In this document: positions 6,896 to 13,968 of the stretch, one piece after another | Numbering within the stretch: position 1 is the stretch's first letter | Layout of the letters: the number at the start of each line of letters is the position of its first letter | NCBI GenBank assembly: GCA_003645825.1 | Contig: QNCQ01000013.1 | Span: 1-15,157 of the forward strand | DNA length: 15,157 bases | Reading direction: 5' to 3' | Source: Fidelibacterota bacterium | GTDB taxonomy: Bacteria; Fidelibacterota; UBA2242; B5-G15 | The notes under the pieces: model-generated | What the model saw: the letters and a program-made list of their open reading frames with translations, nothing else | Databases searched by the model: none | What the model was told of the DNA's origin: nothing | Position numbers and translations under genes: made by a program

Positions 6896-9187
6896 TCAAA
6901 GGTATAGACTTTGTTTCAAAATCTTCAAAATTTCAATAGCAATGAACTTTGTGTTCCTGCTCCCCGTTTCCTCTTCCGGCCCCACACAAGCAGGACAACC
7001 GGTCGAACAGGGACAATTCTCTATCAACTGATACGTATAATCAACAAGTTGAAGAAACCTATCATACAAGTCTTCAGCAAGACCGATTCCTCCCGGATAA
7101 TTATCAAAAATGAAAATAGCTGGCTGAAAATCAGACATTTCCTCCACATTCACTTTCTTCTCTTTCTCACCCCCTTCAGCCTGAACATAAACTCCTTTAG
7201 AAAAAGGGGTCACCTTTACAAACCATTCAGCAGACCTGTCTCCTATAGCTCTGTTTATATCCCCGACATCCACCATAATCAATACTGCAGCCGCATGATG
7301 CATGGCATACGAAAGGCCCAATATACCACTTATATTCTCCAGCTTGGAAAAAGGCAGATCATCCAGGAAAGACTGAGGCAGGGTAAACCAGAAAGCAGTG
7401 GTCACCATCTCCTGCTCAGGCAAATTGATGACTCCATATCCCACATTCTCAGAAGTGTAAAAGCGTATCTTTTTAAATCCAACTGCCCTATTGGTAACGA
7501 GAACTTCCCCATTCTCGACAGCAATCGAACCAACTTTTTTAGAATCATAAACGTCAAGTATTCTCACGTGAGTATAATCTACAGCACGCGTAAAATAGTC
7601 GCTATCTGTTTTCCTCGCAAAAGCCTTCCTTCCCTCCCAGTCCAAACTCTCAATAAAATACTGCTCTCCATTAGCCATATAAATAGCCCCAGGATAAACC
7701 ACAACATGGGCGAGATGATATTCAACTTCTCCAATGATTCTGTTATCCTCATCAAGATCAAGAACTACAAAGTTCTCACTTGATATGCTCCTTATATTTA
7801 TATCACCAGCAGGATAAGCTTCCGCCTGCCAGTACCACTTTCCGTCCTGCCTAACAATCAACCCTCTGTGCTCCAGCAACTTAAGAACCTGCTCCGTATC
7901 TTCAACAGAAACTTTCCCAAATTTTTCTCCCTTCATAAAAGGTAGTTCAAAAGAAGCACATTTAATATGCTCCACAAGAATTACTACATTATCTGGATTT
8001 ACCCTGACCCTTTCAGGATTCCTGCTAAAGAAAAATTCAGGATTCCTGATAATAAACTGGTCTACCGGAAAACTTCGCGCAACCAGAATGGCCAGAGATA
8101 ATTCACCCCTCCTTCCGGCTCTACCTGCTTGCTGCCAGGTAGAAGATATACTACCTGGAAAACCGGCAATGATAGCTACATCCAGACTACCAATGTCTAT
8201 TCCAAGCTCAAGAGCATTCGTTGCAACAACGCATTTAATTCGCCCTTCTCTAAGCCCTCGTTCTATTTCACGCCGTCTTTGAGGGAGATATCCACCGCGA
8301 TACCCGGCAATTATTTCCCCGGCCAACGCATCAGGATTACCCTTTTCAAAATCATCCTTAAGATATTTAGTAAGGATCTCAACATTTAACCTGGAAAGAG
8401 CAAAAATTATTGTCGACACACCGTTCTCAATGAAAATTCTCGCAAGATTACGTGCCTGATGGAGATAATTGGCTCTAATCCCGAAATCTTTGTTCACAAC
8501 AGGAGGATTATAAAAAATAAAGTATTTATCTCCTGATGGAGCACCACTTCTATCAACCAAACTGAACCTTTCCTCTACCAGATTTTCTGCGTGTTCCTTT
8601 GGGTTTTCAATGGTTGCTGAACAACATATAAATTGAGGCTTCGAGCCATAAAACCTGGCTATCCTTTTCAGTCGTCTCATAATATTTGTAAAATGAGAAC
8701 CAAAAACCCCCCTATAAACATGGATCTCATCCACTATTACATACTTCAGACCAGAGAAAAGAGAGACCCACTTTGTATGATGAGGGATTATACCCTGGTG
8801 AAGCATGTCAGGATTGGTAACCACAATACGGGCAGATTGCCTGATCTTCTTTCTCTGACTCTGAGGAGTGTCCCCATCAAACGTACCCGCGACGATATCC
8901 TCCCCTATAAGCCCTATCATTTCATACAGCTCAGCTACCTGATCCCTCGATAGAGCTTTTGTAGGAAAAAGATAAACAGCTCTGGCGTCAGGAGACTTAA
9001 GTATGGAATCCAGAACAGGAAGATTGTAACAAAGGGTCTTCCCGCTGGAAGTAGGGGTTTGAATCACAACATTTTCACCATCTCTGATAAGGTTCCAGGT
9101 TTCAAGTTGATGGGAATAAAGTCTCTCTATACCCTTCTTCTTTAATACCTCCTTTAGCCGTACATCAAGTTCCTCAGGAAAGTCCAC
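6896..9187 (-). CDS. mrfA: MrfA-like DEAD-box DNA helicase with DUF1998 and four-cysteine domain
   Basis: This superfamily 2 helicase resembles Bacillus subtilis MrfA (YprA), a 3'-5' DNA helicase in mitomycin C repair, over its whole length. From the GTG at 9187, Walker A TPTSSGKT is at 44-51, FPTKAL at 74-79, the family signature NPDMLHQGIIPHHTKWVSLF at 125-144, DEIH at 153-156 and SAT at 190-192. Then come RGGYLPQRRREIERGLREG and motif VI QQAGRAGRRG. The C-terminal region has YPGGIGLAE and cysteines C725, C727, C731 and C734, the MrfA metal site. The conventional start is GTG 9187, but the same frame stays open for 49 more codons (to 9334). Those codons read ILSLDEIIKRLREHISF and VKFIPGYEGNF, resembling the MrfA N-terminus, so the true protein probably starts near 9313 on an unusual codon. 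The nuclease partner MrfB is not in this window. Hrq1-type helicases are the nearest alternative. Confidence 0.9.
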   Translation of the reverse strand: MDFPEELDVRLKEVLKKKGIERLYSHQLETWNLIRDGENVVIQTPTSSGKTLCYNLPVLDSILKSPDARAVYLFPTKALSRDQVAELYEMIGLIGEDIVAGTFDGDTPQSQRKKIRQSARIVVTNPDMLHQGIIPHHTKWVSLFSGLKYVIVDEIHVYRGVFGSHFTNIMRRLKRIARFYGSKPQFICCSATIENPKEHAENLVEERFSLVDRSGAPSGDKYFIFYNPPVVNKDFGIRANYLHQARNLARIFIENGVSTIIFALSRLNVEILTKYLKDDFEKGNPDALAGEIIAGYRGGYLPQRRREIERGLREGRIKCVVATNALELGIDIGSLDVAIIAGFPGSISSTWQQAGRAGRRGELSLAILVARSFPVDQFIIRNPEFFFSRNPERVRVNPDNVVILVEHIKCASFELPFMKGEKFGKVSVEDTEQVLKLLEHRGLIVRQDGKWYWQAEAYPAGDINIRSISSENFVVLDLDEDNRIIGEVEYHLAHVVVYPGAIYMANGEQYFIESLDWEGRKAFARKTDSDYFTRAVDYTHVRILDVYDSKKVGSIAVENGEVLVTNRAVGFKKIRFYTSENVGYGVINLPEQEMVTTAFWFTLPQSFLDDLPFSKLENISGILGLSYAMHHAAAVLIMVDVGDINRAIGDRSAEWFVKVTPFSKGVYVQAEGGEKEKKVNVEEMSDFQPAIFIFDNYPGGIGLAEDLYDRFLQLVDYTYQLIENCPCSTGCPACVGPEEETGSRNTKFIAIEILKILKQSLYL

Positions 9188-9311
9188 GAAATTGCCTTCA
9201 TATCCGGGAATAAACTTTACAGAGGTAATACTCCCTTTAAAGCTTATATGCTCCCTTAGCCTTTTAATTATTTCATCAAGGGAAAGTATAGGATTATCTA
9301 AACTTTTTTCC

Positions 9312-9923
9312 TTAATAAATAACCCCGTGATTTCTTAAGAAGTTAAGCAACTTCCCCCAATTTTCAAATAAATGAGTCACAAACCCGAATTCCTTCGCAG
9401 AAGAAACGTTTTCTTCTAAATCATCAATAAAAATTACCTGTTCCGGGACAACTCCCAGTTTCTCTGCCACGAACTGATAAATTCTCCTATCAGGTTTGGC
9501 ATAACCAATCTCATAGGAAAAAAACAAATAATCAAAATTATCGAAGATCTCCCATTTCTTTCTCACTACTTCAATATGAAGAGAGTTAGTATTGGAAAGA
9601 ATACCTTTTGTAACCTCACCGTTCAACCCACCTACAATAGACAAAACCATCTCATCCAGCTCAAAACACTTATCCCAGATGCTGAAAAGTGTCTCAACGT
9701 CCAGCTTCACTCCCACTCCAAAAAATTCCTCTACTTTCCTTATATACTCCCGAGTGGAAATCAATCCGAGCTCAAAATCCTTCTCAATTTTAGATTCCAA
9801 AAAAGAGAGAAGTCTGGGTACAGGAAACCCCGTGAGCCTGGAAAATTCCTGTAGAGCCATCTTCTTATTAACCTTTACAAGAACATTCCCTAGGTCAAGC
9901 AATACAGCTTTTATTCCAGCCAT
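9312..9923 (-). CDS. HAD-superfamily hydrolase, YihX-like
   Basis: A 203-residue HAD-IA type hydrolase, probably a small-molecule phosphatase. Motif I is LLDLGNVL with nucleophile D10; the usual acid/base Asp two residues later is Gly, as in the YihX (sugar-phosphatase) subgroup with its FDLGNV signature. Motif II is ILSNTNSLH (S110), motif III is YAKPDRRIYQ (K143), and motif IV is IFIDDLEENV (D167, D168). The alpha-helical cap lies at about 20-85. The start at 9923 has no strong binding site and sits 13 bases after the asparaginase stop, so translational coupling is likely. The stop at 9312 abuts the unannotated N-terminal extension of the helicase. Substrate cannot be told from sequence; its neighbours do not point to one pathway. 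Confidence 0.85.
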   Translation of the reverse strand: MAGIKAVLLDLGNVLVKVNKKMALQEFSRLTGFPVPRLLSFLESKIEKDFELGLISTREYIRKVEEFFGVGVKLDVETLFSIWDKCFELDEMVLSIVGGLNGEVTKGILSNTNSLHIEVVRKKWEIFDNFDYLFFSYEIGYAKPDRRIYQFVAEKLGVVPEQVIFIDDLEENVSSAKEFGFVTHLFENWGKLLNFLRNHGVIY

Positions 9924-9936
9924 TATAAGCTAATTT

Positions 9937-10929
9937 TTATTCTTCTCCGGCAGCGACCAGCCCGGTCTCTACTCTGCCACATTCCATGCCTGTATAATTT
10001 TTAAGCTTTGGATTATCATACTTGTCGAGCTTGGAGAGCACACCTTCTCCTACCAGCTTTAGATGCTTCAAAATCATCACAGCCATATATGCTGATACCT
10101 CGTTTTTACCGCTGGGAACCTTAATGGCAATTCCATAATATTTTCCGTCCTCACCTCTTAAACCAAGAGCACGAACTCCATCGCTTCCGAGCTTGGATAT
10201 ACCTTTCCCACCCATCGCCGTGATGAAATCTGTATCAAACCGATTCCTTCCAGCAATATGATATGGATTAAGCGTCACCGCTGTCGCCACTACCCTAAGA
10301 AATTCGTCCTCCTCAGATATCAATTTCCTGTACATTAAGGCCAGATTCCTAAGAGGCAAAAAATACGTCGGAACCCCACACCCATCAACAGCTATAGGAA
10401 TCTTCTCCCTTTCAGAATAATACTTTATTCTCTCAAAGATTCTCTGCTGCACCGGGTGATTTTCATAATGATAATTCTCATGAGAAACATCCATAGCCTT
10501 AGCCATAGCGATCATACCAACATGTTTCCCAGAACACGGATTGTGTATAGCCGTGGGTCTTTTCCCCTGAAGAATCAACTGCTCGTAACTCGATCTATCC
10601 AAAGGAGGACATGCTCCACATTGAAGCTCATCCACACCAATAGAAACTTTTTTCAACATTCCATAAACCAGATCACTATGAATAACTTCCCCATTATGAG
10701 AGGAACACATAACAGCAAGTTCCTCATTCGTAAACCCGAACTTATCTACCACCCCCGCTTCCACCATTGCTGCAGTCTGAAACGGCTTCGCTGTTGATCT
10801 GATGAAAGTGGGGTAATTCGGGTCTCCTGCATTAAAAATCGCTTCTCCATTCTCCCCCAGCACAACAGCATATCCAATATGGAAATTCTCTATTATGTTT
10901 CCTCTGTAGTACTTGGTTATGATCCTCAT
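9937..10929 (-). CDS. L-asparaginase, Rhizobium AnsA-like (Asparaginase_II, PF06089)
   Basis: A 330-residue cytoplasmic enzyme of the penicillin-binding-fold asparaginase family, unrelated to E. coli AnsA/AnsB. It hydrolyses asparagine to aspartate and ammonia. The family signatures are IRSTAKPFQ at 43-51 (S45 and K48 form the S-x-x-K pair), CSSHNGE at 75-81, HNPCSGKH at 129-136 (C132, K135) and VDGCGVP at 181-187 (C184). The Cys-Lys-Cys set matches the metal site described for Rhizobium etli ReAV in residue type and near spacing. Length equals the family norm. ATG 10929 is preceded by AGGAGAAAGGGTCT, a clear binding site. It lies 15 bases after the PdxJ-like gene and 13 before the HAD gene. 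Aspartate made here could feed the aspartate-semialdehyde used by the homocysteine genes upstream in the operon; this link is inference. Confidence 0.88.
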   Translation of the reverse strand: MRIITKYYRGNIIENFHIGYAVVLGENGEAIFNAGDPNYPTFIRSTAKPFQTAAMVEAGVVDKFGFTNEELAVMCSSHNGEVIHSDLVYGMLKKVSIGVDELQCGACPPLDRSSYEQLILQGKRPTAIHNPCSGKHVGMIAMAKAMDVSHENYHYENHPVQQRIFERIKYYSEREKIPIAVDGCGVPTYFLPLRNLALMYRKLISEEDEFLRVVATAVTLNPYHIAGRNRFDTDFITAMGGKGISKLGSDGVRALGLRGEDGKYYGIAIKVPSGKNEVSAYMAVMILKHLKLVGEGVLSKLDKYDNPKLKNYTGMECGRVETGLVAAGEE

Positions 10930-10944
10930 AGACCCTTTCTCCTA

Positions 10945-11643
10945 TTACCTCTTTTCCACCAAAAAGATATAATCCTTGATCACACTCGGAAGCCCGGAAA
11001 ACACCGCTTCCGCCAGCAAGGAATCATCAATTGAAATGAACTCAAACTCCACCAAATCTATTAAAGAATTTACAATTCTCCTATTTAAACCTCCCGAAAT
11101 TGAAATCCTCATTCCATTCTTTCTTGCAATTCTCGCCACATGGGCTATCTGATCCAGCTGCCTGTAATAGCCAATGCGAGTTTCCTCCTCTGCAAGAGCA
11201 TCACTTACAAGCTCCACCTCGTCAAAACCGTACTGATACGCATATTTTAACATCCTTGCATCAGGCTGAAGCCTTACTACAAAACCGATATCTTCCCTCT
11301 GGCTGTATTCCGTCACAACATCTTTTACCTTCTTTGAAGGTAAAAACACAGATTTACCCTCGCCCTCATTCTCAACAAAAGTTATCACATCCGGCTTATA
11401 CTGAACCACCCTGTCAACATTCTCCTTATCTGGCTCCATCCTGACGTTAATACGGGATTCCGTCATAGACCTTGCAGTATCAAGAAACAACTCAATATCA
11501 TCTACCATATCAAAAGAAAAACTAATCCCATGCACATTGTTAACTTCAAGCAGACCAATAATGTTATAAATATTCGGCAGTGCAATTCTGGAAAACTTCT
11601 CAAATTTAATAAAAGGATCAAGATTAACTTCCAAAAACGCCAT
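10945..11643 (-). CDS. PdxJ-like TIM-barrel protein lacking the PdxJ active site
   Basis: A 232-residue protein whose order of motifs follows pyridoxine 5'-phosphate synthase: VNLD at 6-9, HGISFSF at 38-44, INVRMEP at 65-71, KPDVITFVEN at 83-92, GFDEVELVS at 139-147, IARKNGMRISISGGLN at 172-187 and SIDDSLLAEAVFSGL at 204-218. The residues PdxJ uses for substrate binding and catalysis are replaced. The HLREDRRH segment reads SFDMVDDI, NLEMA reads NVRME, the TTEGG phosphate loop is gone, HTG reads VSD, and GHGL reads GGLN. It therefore probably does not make pyridoxine phosphate, but may bind a related ligand or have taken a new role. ATG 11643 follows GGAGTGAGATAAA. The gaps to the deacetylase and asparaginase genes are 6 and 15 bases. 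A genuine pdxJ would be expected elsewhere in the genome. Confidence 0.65.
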   Translation of the reverse strand: MAFLEVNLDPFIKFEKFSRIALPNIYNIIGLLEVNNVHGISFSFDMVDDIELFLDTARSMTESRINVRMEPDKENVDRVVQYKPDVITFVENEGEGKSVFLPSKKVKDVVTEYSQREDIGFVVRLQPDARMLKYAYQYGFDEVELVSDALAEEETRIGYYRQLDQIAHVARIARKNGMRISISGGLNRRIVNSLIDLVEFEFISIDDSLLAEAVFSGLPSVIKDYIFLVEKR

Positions 11644-11649
11644 TTTATC

Positions 11650-12822
11650 TCACTCCACCACTTCTGAGGCAAATACGAAAATTACATCCGAAAAATATCC
11701 TTTCCTGATAAGCTGTCTTAGCACCTCCAGAGTCTCCCTTTTAACATGTCCGATCCCTATCGCTTTCCCTTTTCTCCTTGCAATCTCCTTAAGCTTATCA
11801 AACTTAGTCTTAATTTCGTTGAAATCCAACTCATTATCAAGAAACACCGAGCGAACACCTACCTTTACCCCTTCCTCTTTCATAATACTATACGCCACAC
11901 TTTGAGGAGAGGTCAGGCTATCAACAAAATACAGATTTTTCTTCTTGAGATTCATAGCAACTACCCTCATAATATCAGGCTTAACAGTGACAAGAGACCC
12001 CATATGATTATTCATTCCCTTCGCCTCAGGTAATTCCATTACAGCAAGATTAATTCTTTCATTCACTTCCACAGAACTCATGTCCGCCTTTATCATAAAC
12101 TCCTGCTCAGTATCATTATACCTCCTATTAGCCTCCACAGCCTCCATAGGCATATGAATCAGAACTTCTTTTCCCGCATTAACAGCATCAACCGAAATCA
12201 TTCTGGAATAACGATGCCCTGGAATTATAGATATGTTAAGCTTTACATCAAGCTCCAGAAATCCCCGTACTACCTCGTCATAACCATATCCGAAATCATC
12301 TATTATCACCGCAATTCGTGGCTTTCTAAAAAAACTATCTGTAACCGATTTCAAAAGTTCTCTATACCCCTTCCTCATAAGTATAAAATAGCCAACCGGT
12401 TTACCACTATAACTCACAAAATAAACAAAACCCTTCTCCTCTACCGGCAACCTTTTATAAACTTCAAAGCCGTTACGTGCCAAAACTTTGAACAGTACCT
12501 GTTCCTTCTCCTTCAAACTTTGTTCATAACCAATCTCAAACACAAGAGTACCTTTTGGAAGATCAATCCCTCTAAGCTTGCTTATATCAACAAGTTCAAA
12601 GCCTTTCCTTTTTATATCTTCTTTGATCTTTATAACATACTTTCTATAACCTTCTGCAAGTATGTAACTCTCACTTGGCCTGGAAACTGGGAAGAAATAA
12701 TAAACCAGGAATGCAATCACCCCAAGTAATACAAGGAACAGATACTTTAACCTCTTTTCATCCCTTATCTTCCTAAGGATAATGCCGTAGGGGCTTTTTA
12801 AATATCTTACTCTCTTCGCCAT
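11650..12822 (-). CDS. Membrane-anchored divergent polysaccharide deacetylase (YibQ/DUF610 family)
   Basis: A 390-residue protein with a basic N-terminus, one membrane segment at about 27-46 (YLFLVLLGVIAFLVYYFF), a linker region to about 165, and a C-terminal divergent polysaccharide deacetylase domain (PF04748). The NodB-like motifs are IAVIIDDFGYG with D175 and D176, VLIHMPMEA with H223, KGMNNHMGS with N271, N272 and H273, YFVDS with D301, and IGIGHV with H359. By topology the catalytic domain should lie outside the cytoplasmic membrane, anchored at its N-terminus. Relatives often sit with the divisome peptidase EnvC or the carboxyl-terminal protease; neither is here. Substrate is unknown. 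It begins six bases after the UPF0280 stop with no close binding site, so coupling is likely. Confidence 0.85.
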   Translation of the reverse strand: MAKRVRYLKSPYGIILRKIRDEKRLKYLFLVLLGVIAFLVYYFFPVSRPSESYILAEGYRKYVIKIKEDIKRKGFELVDISKLRGIDLPKGTLVFEIGYEQSLKEKEQVLFKVLARNGFEVYKRLPVEEKGFVYFVSYSGKPVGYFILMRKGYRELLKSVTDSFFRKPRIAVIIDDFGYGYDEVVRGFLELDVKLNISIIPGHRYSRMISVDAVNAGKEVLIHMPMEAVEANRRYNDTEQEFMIKADMSSVEVNERINLAVMELPEAKGMNNHMGSLVTVKPDIMRVVAMNLKKKNLYFVDSLTSPQSVAYSIMKEEGVKVGVRSVFLDNELDFNEIKTKFDKLKEIARRKGKAIGIGHVKRETLEVLRQLIRKGYFSDVIFVFASEVVE

Positions 12823-12828
12823 AAAAAA

Positions 12829-13545
12829 TTAAATCTCCACAAGCTCCAACTTCCCCCACACCCCCATTTTATCCCCTTTTATCACCACAATTCCCATTAT
12901 TTCTTCAAACTCTTTCGACTTTTCAATTACCCCCCCTATATCCTTCTCAGACTTCACAAGATTTGCAAAATATGTCGCGGCTGCATCAGCAAAAATAGCA
13001 GACTTTGAAACAACCACCACAGCGTCAGCTTTCCCAAAACTTAACGAGTGCCCAACAGTGCCCGATGAAGTGCACACTCCAGCAGGCATCATACCAGGAA
13101 CCATCCTGATTCCAAGCTTTCCCGAAAAAATCGACTTCCCCGCATATATCGCTATTACCCTCTCCTTGCCAGAAGCCATAAATATATCACCGCCATTTTC
13201 TATAATAACTTCCGAACAATATTTTAACAGGTTATTACCAACATACTCAGCAATTGCACCCGCTACAGAGGCCATGGGTCCAACATTAACCCTTCCGGAA
13301 TTGCAGGCCATTTCCTTAACAATCTCAGGTGCCTCCTTATCAACCTCAATCGGTCCAAGAGCATCCAGAAACTCCGGATTTAAACGTATATACTCCTCAA
13401 TATCTTTCCTGTATTTACTAAGAGCCGAAAAAGCTTTGCCCCTGAGGTCAACAGAAGTCATTACAAAAAGCTCACTTTCCTTTATAACCACATCATACTT
13501 CACAAGATCAGATGCCCTGCACCATCTTTTATAAAACCTTTCCAT
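12829..13545 (-). CDS. UPF0280 / COG2122 family protein, sulfide assimilation accessory
   Basis: A 238-residue protein distantly related to ApbE flavin transferases. Conserved blocks are VGPMASVAGAIAE at 88-100, IENGGDIF at 115-122, GVCTSSGTVGHS at 156-167 and FADAAATYFAN at 185-195. The Methanosarcina acetivorans member MA1715 is reported to promote efficient sulfide assimilation, and Desulfovibrio members are tied to homocysteine synthesis. I start at ATG 13545, which shares its A with the TGA of the ferredoxin gene (TGATG), a classic coupled start. A start at 13590 would overlap the ferredoxin cysteine motif region and is unlikely. Position directly after the NIL-ferredoxin and the COG1900 gene supports a role in the same sulfur step. 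Its exact chemistry is not established. Confidence 0.85.
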   Translation of the reverse strand: MERFYKRWCRASDLVKYDVVIKESELFVMTSVDLRGKAFSALSKYRKDIEEYIRLNPEFLDALGPIEVDKEAPEIVKEMACNSGRVNVGPMASVAGAIAEYVGNNLLKYCSEVIIENGGDIFMASGKERVIAIYAGKSIFSGKLGIRMVPGMMPAGVCTSSGTVGHSLSFGKADAVVVVSKSAIFADAAATYFANLVKSEKDIGGVIEKSKEFEEIMGIVVIKGDKMGVWGKLELVEI

Positions 13546-13952
13546 CAAAAACGCGTCTCCATCGCCTGCGTAGGGCATGCAAGGACACAATGCTCACAGG
13601 CAATACAGGAATCTTCAATAAAATTTACCTTCTTTGAATCATAATCCATCACAAGTGCACCGACGGGACATACTACAACACATGCCCCACAGTGAACACA
13701 CTTCTCATCATTCCTGGTTATCTTCTGCCTAAGAGACTGCACAACAATACCTTTCTTCTTCAGAAACTCCAGTCCTCTGTTGTAGTTGTCCTCCTTACCT
13801 CTCAGTTCTATCACCAGCATGCCTTCTTCATCTGGAGTTACATAAGCTTTCAAAATATTAAACTCAAGATCAAAGTCTTTCGCAAGCTTGCAGATAACAG
13901 GTTGATCTACCAGAGTCGAAGGAAATCTAAGCACTATTTTTCTTTCTACCAT
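13545..13952 (-). CDS. NIL-domain 2x[4Fe-4S] ferredoxin, partner of the homocysteine synthesis protein
   Basis: A 135-residue protein. Residues 1-75 form a NIL domain (opening VERKIVLRFPSTLVDQPVIC), a small ACT-like fold also found in methionine-type ABC importers. Residues 80-135 are a bacterial ferredoxin with CVHCGACVVVC (C85, C88, C91) plus C95, and CIACEHCVLAC (C116, C119, C122) plus C126, enough for two [4Fe-4S] clusters. In M. acetivorans the equivalent protein (MA1822) works with the COG1900 protein MA1821 to make homocysteine from aspartate semialdehyde and sulfide. ATG 13952 follows AAGGTATAAGA, 16 bases after the COG1900 stop. The product is cytoplasmic and needs anaerobic or protected conditions for its clusters. 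Confidence 0.9.
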   Translation of the reverse strand: MVERKIVLRFPSTLVDQPVICKLAKDFDLEFNILKAYVTPDEEGMLVIELRGKEDNYNRGLEFLKKKGIVVQSLRQKITRNDEKCVHCGACVVVCPVGALVMDYDSKKVNFIEDSCIACEHCVLACPTQAMETRF

Positions 13953-13968
13953 TCTTATACCTTTTTAC

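Noticed and set aside
6911..7783. 290-codon open frame on the plus strand
   Set aside because: It lies fully antisense to the helicase gene, encodes no recognisable motif and has irregular composition. It is a shadow of the real gene.
12154..12729. 191-codon open frame on the plus strand
   Set aside because: Antisense to the deacetylase gene, rich in Asn, Ile and Tyr from reverse-complemented codons, with no motif.
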